Of a DNA stretch of 64,000 nucleotides, positions 16,610-26,527 are shown one piece after another. Both the position numbers and the translations under genes were made by a program. Every line of letters starts with the position of its first letter. Position 1 is the stretch's first letter. The stretch is from Actinophytocola sp050699935 (lineage in GTDB: Bacteria; Actinomycetota; Actinomycetes; Mycobacteriales; Pseudonocardiaceae). Location of the stretch: contig NZ_JBOHGB010000018.1 in the NCBI RefSeq assembly GCF_050699935.1, positions 10,446 to 74,445 of the forward strand. Reading direction: 5' to 3'. The notes below the pieces were generated by a model. The model worked only from the letters and a program-made list of their open reading frames with translations, did not search any database and was not told the DNA's origin.

Positions 16610-16707
16610 TGCCCTGCCTCCCTGCGCGCCGGTCGTCTGTTCGAACGCCCGGATGTGACTGTCTGTTTCAACTGCGACTTCGACGTTAACCGTCCGCCAC
16701 GACGAGA

Positions 16708-16723
16708 TCAAACACCTGTTCGA
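16708..16723. promoter_or_regulatory. candidate LexA box (one mismatch)
   Basis: TCAAACACCTGTTCGA matches the actinobacterial SOS box TCGAAC(N4)GTTCGA except for A in place of G at the third position. It lies about 100 bases upstream of lexA, the right place for autoregulation. Confidence 0.65.
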
Positions 16724-16787
16724 CGACACGCCGGACGGTTCTCGTTTTTGTCGGTGGCCCGTGGTACAAATTCGCACGAGGGTTCGA

Positions 16788-16803
16788 TCGAACGACTGTT
16801 CGA
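16788..16803. promoter_or_regulatory. LexA box, perfect palindrome
   Basis: TCGAACGACTGTTCGA is a perfect TCGAAC-N4-GTTCGA palindrome, 38 bases upstream of the LysM gene start. Another GTTCGA half-site sits at about 16818. This should make the LysM gene strongly SOS-inducible. Confidence 0.85.
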
Positions 16804-16840
16804 GCTTCGGGCAGGTGTTCGAACGCGACGGGAGGCAGTC

Positions 16841-17308
16841 ATGAGCGTGGTGGCGCACCGGGCGAAGGAGCAGGCCGAGCGGACGCGGGCGCGTGTTCCG
16901 GCCCAGCGCGAGGCTGTCGAGCAGGTCGTTCCCCCGCTGCGCCGCCGGACGCGCCCGGTCGCCCCGCCGACCCGGCGTCGCGTCGTGGGTGCGCCCCGGG
17001 TGGTCCCGCGGACGGACTGCGCGCCGAGGCGGCCGCACCTGCCCGTGTCGTGGCTGCTCGCGGTCGCGGCCGTCGTGTGCCTGGCCGTGGTCGGCCTGGG
17101 GATGTTGGCGAGCTCGGGGCAGGCCTCGGTGCCGGAGCGGACCACGGTGGTCCGGGTGGAGCCCGGGGAGAGTCTGTGGGAGCTGGCCGGCCGGGTCGCG
17201 CCGGGCAGCGACGAGAGCGCGGTGGTCGACCGGATTCGCGAGCTGAACGGCGGCCTGGCGGACGGAGTCACGCCCGGCCAGCCGTTAACCGTCCCGACCG
17301 CCGGCTGA
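16841..17308 (+). CDS. SOS-induced LysM membrane protein, ChiZ/Rv2719c-like division inhibitor
   Basis: 155 residues. A basic, Arg-rich cytoplasmic N-terminus (1-68), one membrane helix (about 69-90), then an extracellular LysM domain (VVRVEPGESLWELAGRVAPG ... LNGGLADGVTPGQPLTVP). The layout matches Rv2719c (ChiZ) of M. tuberculosis and DivS/YneA-type SOS division inhibitors: divergent from lexA, single helix, LysM end. Expected to halt septation during DNA damage by acting at the cell wall or divisome. The ATG at 16841 follows GGGAGGC. Function is inferred from synteny, architecture and the perfect LexA box. Confidence 0.85.
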   Translation: MSVVAHRAKEQAERTRARVPAQREAVEQVVPPLRRRTRPVAPPTRRRVVGAPRVVPRTDCAPRRPHLPVSWLLAVAAVVCLAVVGLGMLASSGQASVPERTTVVRVEPGESLWELAGRVAPGSDESAVVDRIRELNGGLADGVTPGQPLTVPTAG

Positions 17309-17693
17309 ACCACGGCCGATCGCGCTGCCACGCGACCCTCGTTCGGCGATGCCCGGAGCCACCCCGACTCCGGCGACTGATGAACCGACGCGAGCTACTC
17401 GACGAGCGTCCGCTGCCGCGTACGAGTGTCGCCTGCCTGGTTGACGCCGGATGCCGTTCCCGGCACGGGCGATCACGTTCCCCGAGTGACCCGGACAACA
17501 TCCCCCTTCCGCATGTCCGCACTTGGGCGACTTGCATCATGTGGCGTCTAGGCATACCGTCGACCCCAACATCTAGTAGTTACAGACTTGTAGTTAGTCC
17601 ACAGGCTGGGGCAGGTTGTCCACCGGCCATCCACAAGGTGATCACCACGTGGGCTTGGCTGCGAGCGGGCGAGACGACGAGGGGTGATCCTGG
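17309..17693. other. 385-base intergenic region ahead of nrdR-nrdJ
   Basis: No gene was found. The right half is less GC-rich and should hold the nrdRJ promoter. No cobalamin riboswitch core was recognised, although the downstream reductase needs B12. Two short partly palindromic elements at 17566-17597 are noted separately. Confidence 0.6.
17566..17597. promoter_or_regulatory. possible pair of NrdR boxes
   Basis: CCAACATCTAGTAGTT (17566-17581) and ACAGACTTGTAGTTAG (17582-17597) lie side by side about 100 bases ahead of nrdR. Both resemble the ACA(N)CATCTNGTGT-like NrdR boxes usually found in pairs at nrd promoters, but symmetry is imperfect. Tentative. Confidence 0.35.
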
Positions 17694-18146
17694 ATGAAGT
17701 GTCCGTTCTGCCGCCATGCGGACTCCAGGGTCGTCGACTCCCGGGAGGTGGACGAAGGCCAGGCCATCCGGCGGCGGCGGTCGTGCGCGAAGTGCAGCCG
17801 GCGGTTCACCACGGTCGAGGAGGCGGTCCTCGCGGTGGTAAAGCGCTCCGGCGTCACCGAGCCGTTCAGCCGCGAGAAGGTCGTCACCGGGGTGCGGCGT
17901 GCGTGTCAGGGACGCCCCGTCGACGAGGACGCACTGCAACAACTGGCCCAGCTGGTCGAGGAGACGATCCGGTCGACCGGACCGGCCGAGGTGCCGAGCC
18001 ACGAGGTCGGGCTCGCCATCCTCGGCCCGCTGCGCGAGCTCGACGAGGTCGCCTATCTCCGGTTCGCCAGCGTGTACCGCTCCTTCTCGTCGATCGAGGA
18101 CTTCGAGAAGGAGATCGCGGGGTTGCGGGGAACACCAGAGGCATGA
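17694..18146 (+). CDS. nrdR: transcriptional repressor NrdR
   Basis: 150 residues. Zinc ribbon MKCPFCRHADSRVVDSR ... RRSCAKCSRRF with Cys3/Cys6 and a CxxC pair near residues 31-34, then an ATP-cone domain (VVKRSGVTEPFSREKV) that senses ATP/dATP. Represses ribonucleotide reductase genes. ATG at 17694. It is the first gene of a pair with the reductase 95 bases downstream. Confidence 0.96.
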   Translation: MKCPFCRHADSRVVDSREVDEGQAIRRRRSCAKCSRRFTTVEEAVLAVVKRSGVTEPFSREKVVTGVRRACQGRPVDEDALQQLAQLVEETIRSTGPAEVPSHEVGLAILGPLRELDEVAYLRFASVYRSFSSIEDFEKEIAGLRGTPEA

Positions 18147-18241
18147 GGCGGCAACGAATCAGGAACAGGTCGGATCGGACGGTGACGTCAGCGGGGACGT
18201 CGGTGTCAGGGGTAGCGAGTAACGAGGGAGAGGGACTGGTC

Positions 18242-21058
18242 ATGACGGAGACTGTCGGCGCTTCGGCGGCGCGGGGCGCCCAGGAGGTGAGCCGGGGGCT
18301 CACCGTGCGGCGTGTGCACACCACCGATGGTGTGCACCCGTACGACGAGGTCACCTGGGAGCAGCGCGACGTGGTGATGACCAACTGGCGCGACGGCTCG
18401 GTGAACTTCGAGCAGCGGGGCGTGGAGTTCCCCGAGTTCTGGTCGGTCAACGCGACGAACATCGTGACCAGCAAGTACTTCCGGGGCGCGGTGGGCACCC
18501 CGGTCCGTGAGCACTCGCTGCGCCAGCTGATCGACCGCGTCGTCAAGACCTATGTGGACGCCGGCACCAAGCACGGCTACTTCGCCACACCGGCCGATGC
18601 CGAGGTCTTCTCCCACGAGCTGACCTGGATGCTGCTCCACCAGGTGTTCAGCTTCAACTCGCCGGTCTGGTTCAACGTCGGTACCTCGTCGCCCCAGCAG
18701 GTGTCCGCCTGCTTCATCCTCTCCGTCGACGACACGATGGACTCGATCCTGAACTGGTACCGCGAGGAGGGCCTGATCTTCAAGGGCGGCTCCGGCGCCG
18801 GGCTGAACCTCTCCCGCATCCGCTCGTCAAAGGAGCTGCTGTCCTCCGGGGGCACCGCGTCCGGCCCGGTCTCCTTCATGCGCGGCGCCGACGCCTCCGC
18901 CGGCACGATCAAGTCCGGCGGCGCCACCCGCCGTGCCGCGAAGATGGTCGTGCTCGACGTCGACCACCCGGACGTCGAGGAGTTCATCGAGACCAAGGCC
19001 AAGGAGGAGCAGAAGATCCGCGTCCTGCGCGACGCCGGCTTCGACATGGATCTCGGCGGTACCGACATCACCTCGGTGCAGTACCAGAACGCCAACAACT
19101 CGATCCGGGTGTCCGACGAGTTCATGCACGCCGTCGAGGGGGCCAACGACTTCGGCCTGCGCGCCCGCACCACCGGCGAGATCCTCGAGCGCGTCGACGC
19201 GAAGACGCTGTTCCGCAAGATGGCCCAGGCCGCGTGGGAGTGCGCCGACCCGGGCATCCAGTACGACGACACGATCAACGACTGGCACACCTGCCCCGAG
19301 TCGGGCCGGATCACCGCGTCGAACCCGTGCAGCGAGTACCTGCACCTCGACAACTCCAGCTGCAACCTCGCATCGCTGAACCTGATGAAGTTCCTGCGCG
19401 AGGACTGCACGTTCGACGGCGAGCTGTTCACGCGCTCGGTCGAGCTCGTGATCACCGCGATGGACATCTCGATCTGCTTCGCGGACTTCCCGACCGAGCC
19501 GATCGGCGACACCACGCGCAAGTACCGGCAGCTGGGCATCGGCTACGCCAACCTCGGCGCGCTGCTGATGGCCACCGGCCACGCGTACGACTCCGAGGGC
19601 GGCCGCTCGCTCGCGGCGAGCATCTCATCGCTGATGACCGGCACCGCCTACCGGCGCTCCGCCGAGCTCGCCGGTGTCGTCGGACCGTACGACGGCTACG
19701 TTCGCAACGCCGAGCCGCATCAGCGCGTCATGCGCAAGCACGCGGCGGCCAACGACCTCATCCGCACCCATCACCGCAACGACATCGCGATCCAGCGGCT
19801 GGCGACCCGCGAGTGGCAGCGCGGCCTGCAGATCGGCGCGTCGAACGGGTGGCGCAACGCGCAGGCGGCGGTGATCGCGCCGACCGGCACCATCGGCCTG
19901 ATGATGGACTGCGACACCACCGGGGTCGAGCCCGACCTCGCGCTGGTGAAGTTCAAGAAGCTGGTCGGCGGCGGTTCGATGCAGATCGTCAACCAGACCG
20001 TGCCTCGTGCGCTGAAGGCCCTGAACTACCAGGAAGAGCAGATCGAGGCGATCGTCGAGTACATCGCCGAGCACGGCCACATCGTCGACGCGCCGGGCCT
20101 GCGCCGGGAGCACTACGAGGTGTTCGACTGCGCGATGGGCGAGCGCTCCATCGCGCCGATGGGCCACGTCCGGATGATGGCCGCGGTGCAGCCGTTCATC
20201 TCGGGCGCGATCTCCAAGACGGTGAACATGCCCGAGGCGGCGACCGTCGAGGACATCGAACAGATCTACTTCGAGGGCTGGAAGCTGGGCCTCAAGGCGC
20301 TGGCGATCTACCGCGACAACTGCAAGGTCGGCCAGCCGCTGTCGGCCGGCAAGGGCGCCAACAAGGGCGGAGTGCCCGAGAAGGTCGTCGAGTACCGCCC
20401 GGTGCGCAAGCGCCTGCCGAAGAAGCGTCCGTCGCAGACGGTGTCCTTCACGGTCGGTGGCGCGGAGGGCTACCTGCACGCGGGCTCGTACCCGGACGAC
20501 GGGCTGGGTGAGATCTTCATCAAGCTGGGCAAGCAGGGCTCGACGCTCGCCGGCGTGATGGACGCGTTCGCCACGTCGATCTCGGTGGGCCTGCAGTACG
20601 GAATCCCGCTGGAGTTCTACGTCTCGAAGTTCCAGAACCTGCGATTCGAGCCGGCCGGCATGACGGATGATCCGGACCTGCGCATCGCCACCAGCGTGCT
20701 CGACTACATCTTCCGCCGGCTGGCCCTGGACCACCTGCCCTACGACAAGCGGGCCCAGCTTGGGATCTACACCGCGGACGAGCGCGCCGCCCAGGTCAGC
20801 AACGACTACGCCGCACCGTCCGATGTGGACCTGGAAGGCCTCCGCACGTCGGTCGACGCCACGCCCTCCCGCCCGGCCGTCGAGCCGGCTCGGGAGGAGC
20901 CGGAGGTCGTCGAGGCGCACAGCTCGACGGAACTGCTGGAGCTGCACCTGGGTAAGGCGGCCGACGCACCCCTGTGCATGACCTGCGGCACGAAGATGCG
21001 ACCGGCCGGCTCGTGCTACGTCTGCGAGGGCTGCGGCTCGACGTCCGGCTGCAGCTGA
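18242..21058 (+). CDS. nrdJ: vitamin B12-dependent (class II) ribonucleotide reductase
   Basis: 938 residues, normal for the actinobacterial long class II enzyme. Makes deoxyribonucleotides with adenosylcobalamin in place of an oxygen-dependent radical cofactor. Seen: the substrate loop GSGAGLNLSRIRSSKELLSSGG, the N-C-E active-site motif in ASNPCSEYLHLDNSSCNLASLNL (split here as NPCSE and SSCNLASLNL), a long C-terminal extension, and a terminal zinc-ribbon-like Cys cluster (CMTCGTKM ... CYVCEGCGSTSGCS) that relays electrons to the active site. The ATG at 18242 follows GGGAGAGGGA. A strong terminator follows. Confidence 0.96.
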   Translation: MTETVGASAARGAQEVSRGLTVRRVHTTDGVHPYDEVTWEQRDVVMTNWRDGSVNFEQRGVEFPEFWSVNATNIVTSKYFRGAVGTPVREHSLRQLIDRVVKTYVDAGTKHGYFATPADAEVFSHELTWMLLHQVFSFNSPVWFNVGTSSPQQVSACFILSVDDTMDSILNWYREEGLIFKGGSGAGLNLSRIRSSKELLSSGGTASGPVSFMRGADASAGTIKSGGATRRAAKMVVLDVDHPDVEEFIETKAKEEQKIRVLRDAGFDMDLGGTDITSVQYQNANNSIRVSDEFMHAVEGANDFGLRARTTGEILERVDAKTLFRKMAQAAWECADPGIQYDDTINDWHTCPESGRITASNPCSEYLHLDNSSCNLASLNLMKFLREDCTFDGELFTRSVELVITAMDISICFADFPTEPIGDTTRKYRQLGIGYANLGALLMATGHAYDSEGGRSLAASISSLMTGTAYRRSAELAGVVGPYDGYVRNAEPHQRVMRKHAAANDLIRTHHRNDIAIQRLATREWQRGLQIGASNGWRNAQAAVIAPTGTIGLMMDCDTTGVEPDLALVKFKKLVGGGSMQIVNQTVPRALKALNYQEEQIEAIVEYIAEHGHIVDAPGLRREHYEVFDCAMGERSIAPMGHVRMMAAVQPFISGAISKTVNMPEAATVEDIEQIYFEGWKLGLKALAIYRDNCKVGQPLSAGKGANKGGVPEKVVEYRPVRKRLPKKRPSQTVSFTVGGAEGYLHAGSYPDDGLGEIFIKLGKQGSTLAGVMDAFATSISVGLQYGIPLEFYVSKFQNLRFEPAGMTDDPDLRIATSVLDYIFRRLALDHLPYDKRAQLGIYTADERAAQVSNDYAAPSDVDLEGLRTSVDATPSRPAVEPAREEPEVVEAHSSTELLELHLGKAADAPLCMTCGTKMRPAGSCYVCEGCGSTSGCS

Positions 21059-21063
21059 ACGTC

Positions 21064-21100
21064 CTCCCCTCATCCGTCCTCACGGGACGGATGAGGGGAG
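21064..21100 (+). terminator. strong terminator after nrdJ
   Basis: Perfect 16-bp stem (21064-21079 with 21085-21100), 5-base loop TCACG, beginning 6 bases after the nrdJ stop. It is the longest uninterrupted terminator stem in the window. Confidence 0.9.
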
Positions 21101-21323
21101 ATTCGTGGGCGACCTTCAACAGCTGGGACCGCGACATCGAGACCGAGTCGACCGCCGTCGGCGGACCGGTGACCCCGACTGGAGCCCCGGCGCCCGACCG
21201 CACCCGGCTACCGTCCGCGGCATCCGGCGGTCCCGGTCGGCGAGTCCGCCGCGCGCTCGGACTTCGGCTCGCCGACGGCGCCACGTGCCGCTCGGCGTGA
21301 CCCGTGCGTCGCCGGCCGAACTC
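21101..21323. other. intergenic stretch between nrdJ terminator and TetR gene
   Basis: Part of the 305-base gap between nrdJ and the TetR gene. One frame (to a stop at 21300) has coding-like third-position GC for about 30 codons, but its only start lies inside the terminator stem with no ribosome site. No gene is called. Confidence 0.5.
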
Positions 21324-21336
21324 CTAGCGTTGCTAG
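21324..21336. promoter_or_regulatory. palindrome CTAGCGTTGCTAG, likely TetR self-operator
   Basis: Perfect 5-3-5 inverted repeat (CTAGC-GTT-GCTAG), 27 bases before the ATG of the TetR gene. The size and placement fit an autoregulatory TetR operator overlapping the core promoter. Confidence 0.6.
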
Positions 21337-21363
21337 TGCGGTGGCGGTGCCAGACTCGTTGGC

Positions 21364-21921
21364 ATGGGCAGACGGGAGCGCGAACGGGCGCAGCGGCACG
21401 AGCTCATCGTGCAGACCGCGCGCGACCTCGCGGAGGCCGAAGGCTGGGCGGCGGTCACCACGCGCCGGCTCGCCGAGCTCATCGAGTTCAGCCAGCCCGT
21501 GCTGTACACCCACTTCGCCGGCAAGGACGCGATCATCGCGGTGGTGGCGGAGCGGGGTTTCGCGCAGCTCGCGGAGGAGCTGGCCCGCGCACGGGCGGAG
21601 TGGCCGGACGATGCCGTGCGTGCGGTCGCCTCGGCGTACGTCGCGTTCGCCGATGCCAACCCGGCGGTCTACGACGGGATGTTCAGCCGCGCCGCCGGCC
21701 TGCGGTTCGCCACGCCCGACGCGCCGGCCCCGCTGTGGGAGGCGTTCGCCGAGCTGCGGGCCACCGTCGAGCCGTACGCCCGCGGCACGGACCCGGACGT
21801 CCTCGCCGAGGTCCTGTGGAGCGCCCTGCACGGACTGGTCACCCTGACCCGCGACGGCCGGCTGAGCGAGGGCAACCACAAGGACCGCCTCGCGACGATC
21901 GTCGCCCTCATCCGCCCGTGA
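21364..21921 (+). CDS. TetR/AcrR family regulator
   Basis: 185 residues. The N-terminal helix-turn-helix is at about 15-60 (LAEAEGWAAVTTRRLAELIEFSQPVLYTHFAGKDAII, typical YxHFxxK ending); the variable C-terminal ligand domain resembles the WHG/TetR_C group (LVTLTRDGRL near the end). The ligand is unknown. It lies 158 bases upstream of the ABC-F gene on the same strand and may control it or only itself. A palindrome 27 bases upstream is the probable operator. No Shine-Dalgarno sequence is evident before the ATG. Confidence 0.9.
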   Translation: MGRRERERAQRHELIVQTARDLAEAEGWAAVTTRRLAELIEFSQPVLYTHFAGKDAIIAVVAERGFAQLAEELARARAEWPDDAVRAVASAYVAFADANPAVYDGMFSRAAGLRFATPDAPAPLWEAFAELRATVEPYARGTDPDVLAEVLWSALHGLVTLTRDGRLSEGNHKDRLATIVALIRP

Positions 21922-21999
21922 CCCGTGCCGTGTGGTGGTAATTCGGTTGCGGCGCTCGCGCGGCGCGTGGCAGCGTGGCCGCGCTACGTCGTCGAACCT

Positions 22000-22079
22000 G
22001 GAGGCGCCGGCCCGATGATCTTCTGAGGCATCGCGAACTCGGTTTTCCCGAACCCTTTCGGCATGCCTCGGAGGCTGTT
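22000..22079 (+). promoter_or_regulatory. leader region of the ABC-F gene with candidate attenuator
   Basis: GGAGG (22000-22004) precedes a three-codon ORF (22015-22026). A 7-bp stem, GAGGCAT (22025-22031) with ATGCCTC (22063-22069), starts inside the small ORF's stop codon and ends directly against the ABC-F ribosome site GGAGG (22070-22074). The enclosed loop has its own TCGG/CCGA hairpin. A competing 4-bp hairpin, GCCT-CGG-AGGC (22065-22075), would cover the ribosome site. This arrangement could let a ribosome stalled on the leader change access to the main start. Structure is seen; regulation is inferred. Confidence 0.5.
22015..22026 (+). CDS. three-residue leader ORF (Met-Ile-Phe-stop)
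   Basis: ATG ATC TTC TGA with GGAGG spaced 10 bases upstream. It lies 54 bases before the ABC-F start. ABC-F genes that protect ribosomes are often controlled by drug-stalled ribosomes on tiny upstream ORFs, so this is a plausible leader peptide. A three-codon ORF can arise by chance; the good ribosome site and the stem that begins in its stop codon are the supporting evidence. Confidence 0.45.
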   Translation: MIF

Positions 22080-23677
<1,598 letters not shown>

Positions 23678-23681
<4 letters not shown>

Positions 23682-25702
23682 CCGGTCGGAGTGACGCCTG
23701 CCCGTCCCAACCGCTCCCACAGGAACTCGAACACGAGCGCCCACTTGAAGGCCAGCTGCTCGTTGTCGGCGGCCGCGCCGTGCCCGCCCTCGATGTTCTC
23801 GTGGTAGCGCACATCGTGGCCGAGCTCCTTGAGGCGTGCCACCATCTTGCGCGCGTGCCCCGGGTGCACCCGATCGTCCCGTGTGGACGTGATGACGAGC
23901 GTCGGCGGGTACGTCCGTCCGGAGTGGACGTTCTGGTACGGCGAGTACTCCTTCAGGAAGGTCCAGTCCGCCGGGTCGTCCGGGTCGCCGTACTCCGCCA
24001 TCCAGGACGCCCCGGCGAGCAGCTTGTGGTAGCGCCGCATGTCCAGCAGCGGCACCTGGATCACGACCGCGCCGAACAGCTCCGGGTACCGGGTCAGCAT
24101 CACGCCGGTGAGCAGGCCGCCGTTGGAGCCGCCCTGGATCCCGAGCCGGTCCGGTGTCGTGATCCGGCGGGTGACCAGGTCCTTCGCCACGGCGGCGAAG
24201 TCCTCGTACACGCGCAGGCGGTTCGCGCGCTGGACCGACTGGTGCCAGACCGGGCCGTACTCGCCGCCGCCGCGGATGTTCGCCACCACGTACGTGCCGC
24301 CGCGCGCGAGCCAGCCGCGGCCGGTCGTGCCGCTGTAGCCCGGCGTGAGCGACACCTCGAAGCCGCCGTACCCGGTGAGCAGCGTCGGCCCGCCGCCCCG
24401 GCCGACGACGAAGTAAGGGATCTTCGTGCCGTCGTCGGAGGTGGCGAAGTGCTGCTCGACGTTCATGCCGTCGGCGTCGAAGAACGCGGGCGCCCGCTTG
24501 AGCACCTCGACCTCGCCGCCGAGCTCGCCGCGGTACAGCGTGGCCGGCTGGGTGTAGCCGCTCGCGTTGAGGAAGTACTCGTCGCTGACATCCGGGTCGG
24601 TGTCGAGGATGTCGGCCGACCCGACCTCCGGCACCCCGTCGAGGGCGTTGCGAGCCCAGCCGTCCTGGCGCGGCGTGAGCACCGCGAATCGGCTCTTCAC
24701 GTCTTCGAGCGTGGCGAGGATCAGGTGGTTGCGCGTCCACGCGTGGTAGGCGAGCGAGGTGTGCTCGTCCGGCTCGAACAGCACGTCGAGGTCCCGCCCA
24801 CCGGCGAGGTAGTCGTCGAACCGCGCGGCGAGCAGCGCACCCGCCGGGTACGTGCGGTCGCCGACCGTCCACTCGGACCGGGTGCCGATTAGCAGCCACT
24901 CGCGGTGCGACGAGGTCTCGGCGTCCTCCGGCACCTCGATGCGTACCAGGCCACCGGGGGTGCGCAGGTGCTTCTCGGTCCGGTAGAAGTCGAGGTTGCG
25001 GTAGACGAAGTCGCGCTCGAAGCCTTCCGTCGGGTCGTGGTACGCGCCCGCCGACACGTCGTCCGGCTTGCCCTCGAACACCACGGTCGCCTCGTCGAGC
25101 GGCGTGCCACGGCGCCACTCCTTCGCGATCCGCGGGTAGCCCGAGTTGGTCAGCGACCCGTCCCCGAAGTCCGTGCCGACGTAGATGCGGTCCTCGTCGA
25201 TCCAGCCGACCCGGCTCTTCGCCTCCGGCAACACGAACCCGTCCTCGACGAACGTCAGGGACTTCAGGTCGAACTCGCGGACCACGGCCGCGTCCGCGCC
25301 GCCCCGGGACAGCTCGACGAGCGCACGCCGGTAGCCCGGGCGTAGCACGGACGCGCCCTGCCACACCCAGCTCTCGCCCTCCGCCTCGGCGAGCGCGTCG
25401 ACGTCGAGTATGAGCTCCCACTCGGGCTCTGCCCGGCGGTAGGACTCGAGCGTGGTGCGCCGCCACAGTCCGCGCGGGTTCACGGCGTCCTGCCAGAAGT
25501 TGTAGAGGTACTCACCTCGCCTTCGTACATACGGGATCCGGTCGTCGGCATCGAGCACCTCACGGATCTGGTCGCGAAGTCCGCCGAATCGCGGCGTACC
25601 GGTCAGCTCGTCGTCGGTCTCGGCGTTGCGTTCGCGTACCCATCCCAGCGCGGTGTCACCCGTGACGTCCTCGAGCCAGAGGTACGGGTCGTCATCACTC
25701 AT
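23678..25702 (-). CDS. prolyl oligopeptidase family serine peptidase (S9)
   Basis: 674 residues. An N-terminal seven-bladed beta-propeller (about 70-400) gates a C-terminal alpha/beta hydrolase. Catalytic Ser is in GGSNGG (about residue 530), Asp in TSTRDDRVHPGHARK (about 612) and His in IEGGHGAA (about 645). No signal peptide: the protein starts MSDDDPYLWLEDVTGD, so it is cytoplasmic. Cleaves short peptides after proline. The gene stands alone: convergent with the ABC-F gene and divergent from the TrmH-like gene. Confidence 0.94.
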
Positions 25703-26005
25703 GACTCCCAGTCTGCCTGGTTCGGGTGAGTGCCCTCTGCCACGCCGCCGCCGCGACGGACACCGGAGTGTCCATATCGGTCACCGCGGTCGCCCGCAGC
25801 ACCGCGGTCTCCGACACGATCGCCGACTCGCCGGATCAACAGGTCCCGATCCTCGTCCGCACCAGCTGGGCGGGTTGGCGGGAATCAGACGTGGCGTTGT
25901 GCGGTCACCGGTATCATCAGATCCGGACCACGTCATGTCGTCGATGGCTCGGGCGTGCCGCGAAACGCCTCTCACCATGTTCGAAGGGACCATGCCGGGC
26001 GCCCG
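25703..26005. other. 303-base gap between peptidase and TrmH-like genes
   Basis: No confident gene. A frame from GTG 25726 keeps coding-like third-position GC for about 45 codons and then loses it, so it may be a gene remnant. A 24-codon frame starting at an ATG near 25935 ends in an ATGA overlap with the next gene, but it has no ribosome site. Promoters for both flanking genes must lie here; TATCAT at 25912-25917 is a possible -10. Confidence 0.4.
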
Positions 26006-26527
26006 ATGAGCGCCGCGCCGATGTGGGTGCGCACCAGGGCCGAGCTACGCGGCCGGCGTCGTAGCCGAGCGCACTCCTGTTGGGATCACCTCCTCATCGC
26101 TCCGTTGTGGCCGAAGCACGGCGTCAATCTGGGCACCCTGCTCCGCACCTGTGACGCGGTCGGTGCCTGTCTCGCCGTACCGCACCGTCCATGGATTCGC
26201 GAGGCGCTCGGCAAGGGCAACACGCTGCGCCGCCCGTCGTGTGTGCATTGGGTGAACGAGCCACTTGGCTGGCTCGCCGCTCAGCGCCGCGCCGGCAGCG
26301 ACATCGTCGGCGTGGAGCTGGCCGACGAGGCCATCCGGCTTGCCGATCTGCCCGCCGCCCGGCGGCGCACGGTCGTGGTGCTCGGCCATGAGAGCGAGGG
26401 CATCCCGGCCGAGGCGACGGCGTTGCTCGATCGCGCGGTGGAGATCCCGATGCTCGGCACCGGGCTCAGCCTCAATGTCGCGGTGGCCGGCTCGCTGGTG
26501 GCCTACAAGCTCGCCGGCCTCGTCTGA
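26006..26527 (+). CDS. TrmH/SpoU-family RNA 2'-O-methyltransferase
   Basis: 173 residues, a single SPOUT (trefoil-knot) domain. Motif 1 is LIAPLWPKHGVNLGTLLRTCDAVGA; motif 2 is VVVLGHESEGIP; motif 3 is VEIPMLGTGLSLNVAVAGSLVAYKL, which together bind SAM. Short for the family, closest to minimal SpoU enzymes that methylate ribose in tRNA or rRNA. The ATG at 26006 begins just ahead of the fold; the ribosome site is weak. The last 25 bases overlap the convergent adenosine deaminase gene. Confidence 0.88.
   Translation: MSAAPMWVRTRAELRGRRRSRAHSCWDHLLIAPLWPKHGVNLGTLLRTCDAVGACLAVPHRPWIREALGKGNTLRRPSCVHWVNEPLGWLAAQRRAGSDIVGVELADEAIRLADLPAARRRTVVVLGHESEGIPAEATALLDRAVEIPMLGTGLSLNVAVAGSLVAYKLAGLV

Noticed and set aside
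17309..17693. Cobalamin riboswitch ahead of nrdR-nrdJ
   Set aside because: No B12-box core or supporting helices could be recognised by eye. A covariance search would settle it.
21088..21300. Small ORF after nrdJ with coding-like third positions
   Set aside because: Its only start codon is inside the terminator stem and it has no ribosome site or recognisable protein features.
25726..26064. 112-codon plus-strand frame between the peptidase and TrmH genes
   Set aside because: Coding bias is lost after about 45 codons, there is no ribosome site, and its 3' part runs into the TrmH-like gene in another frame. It may be a remnant.
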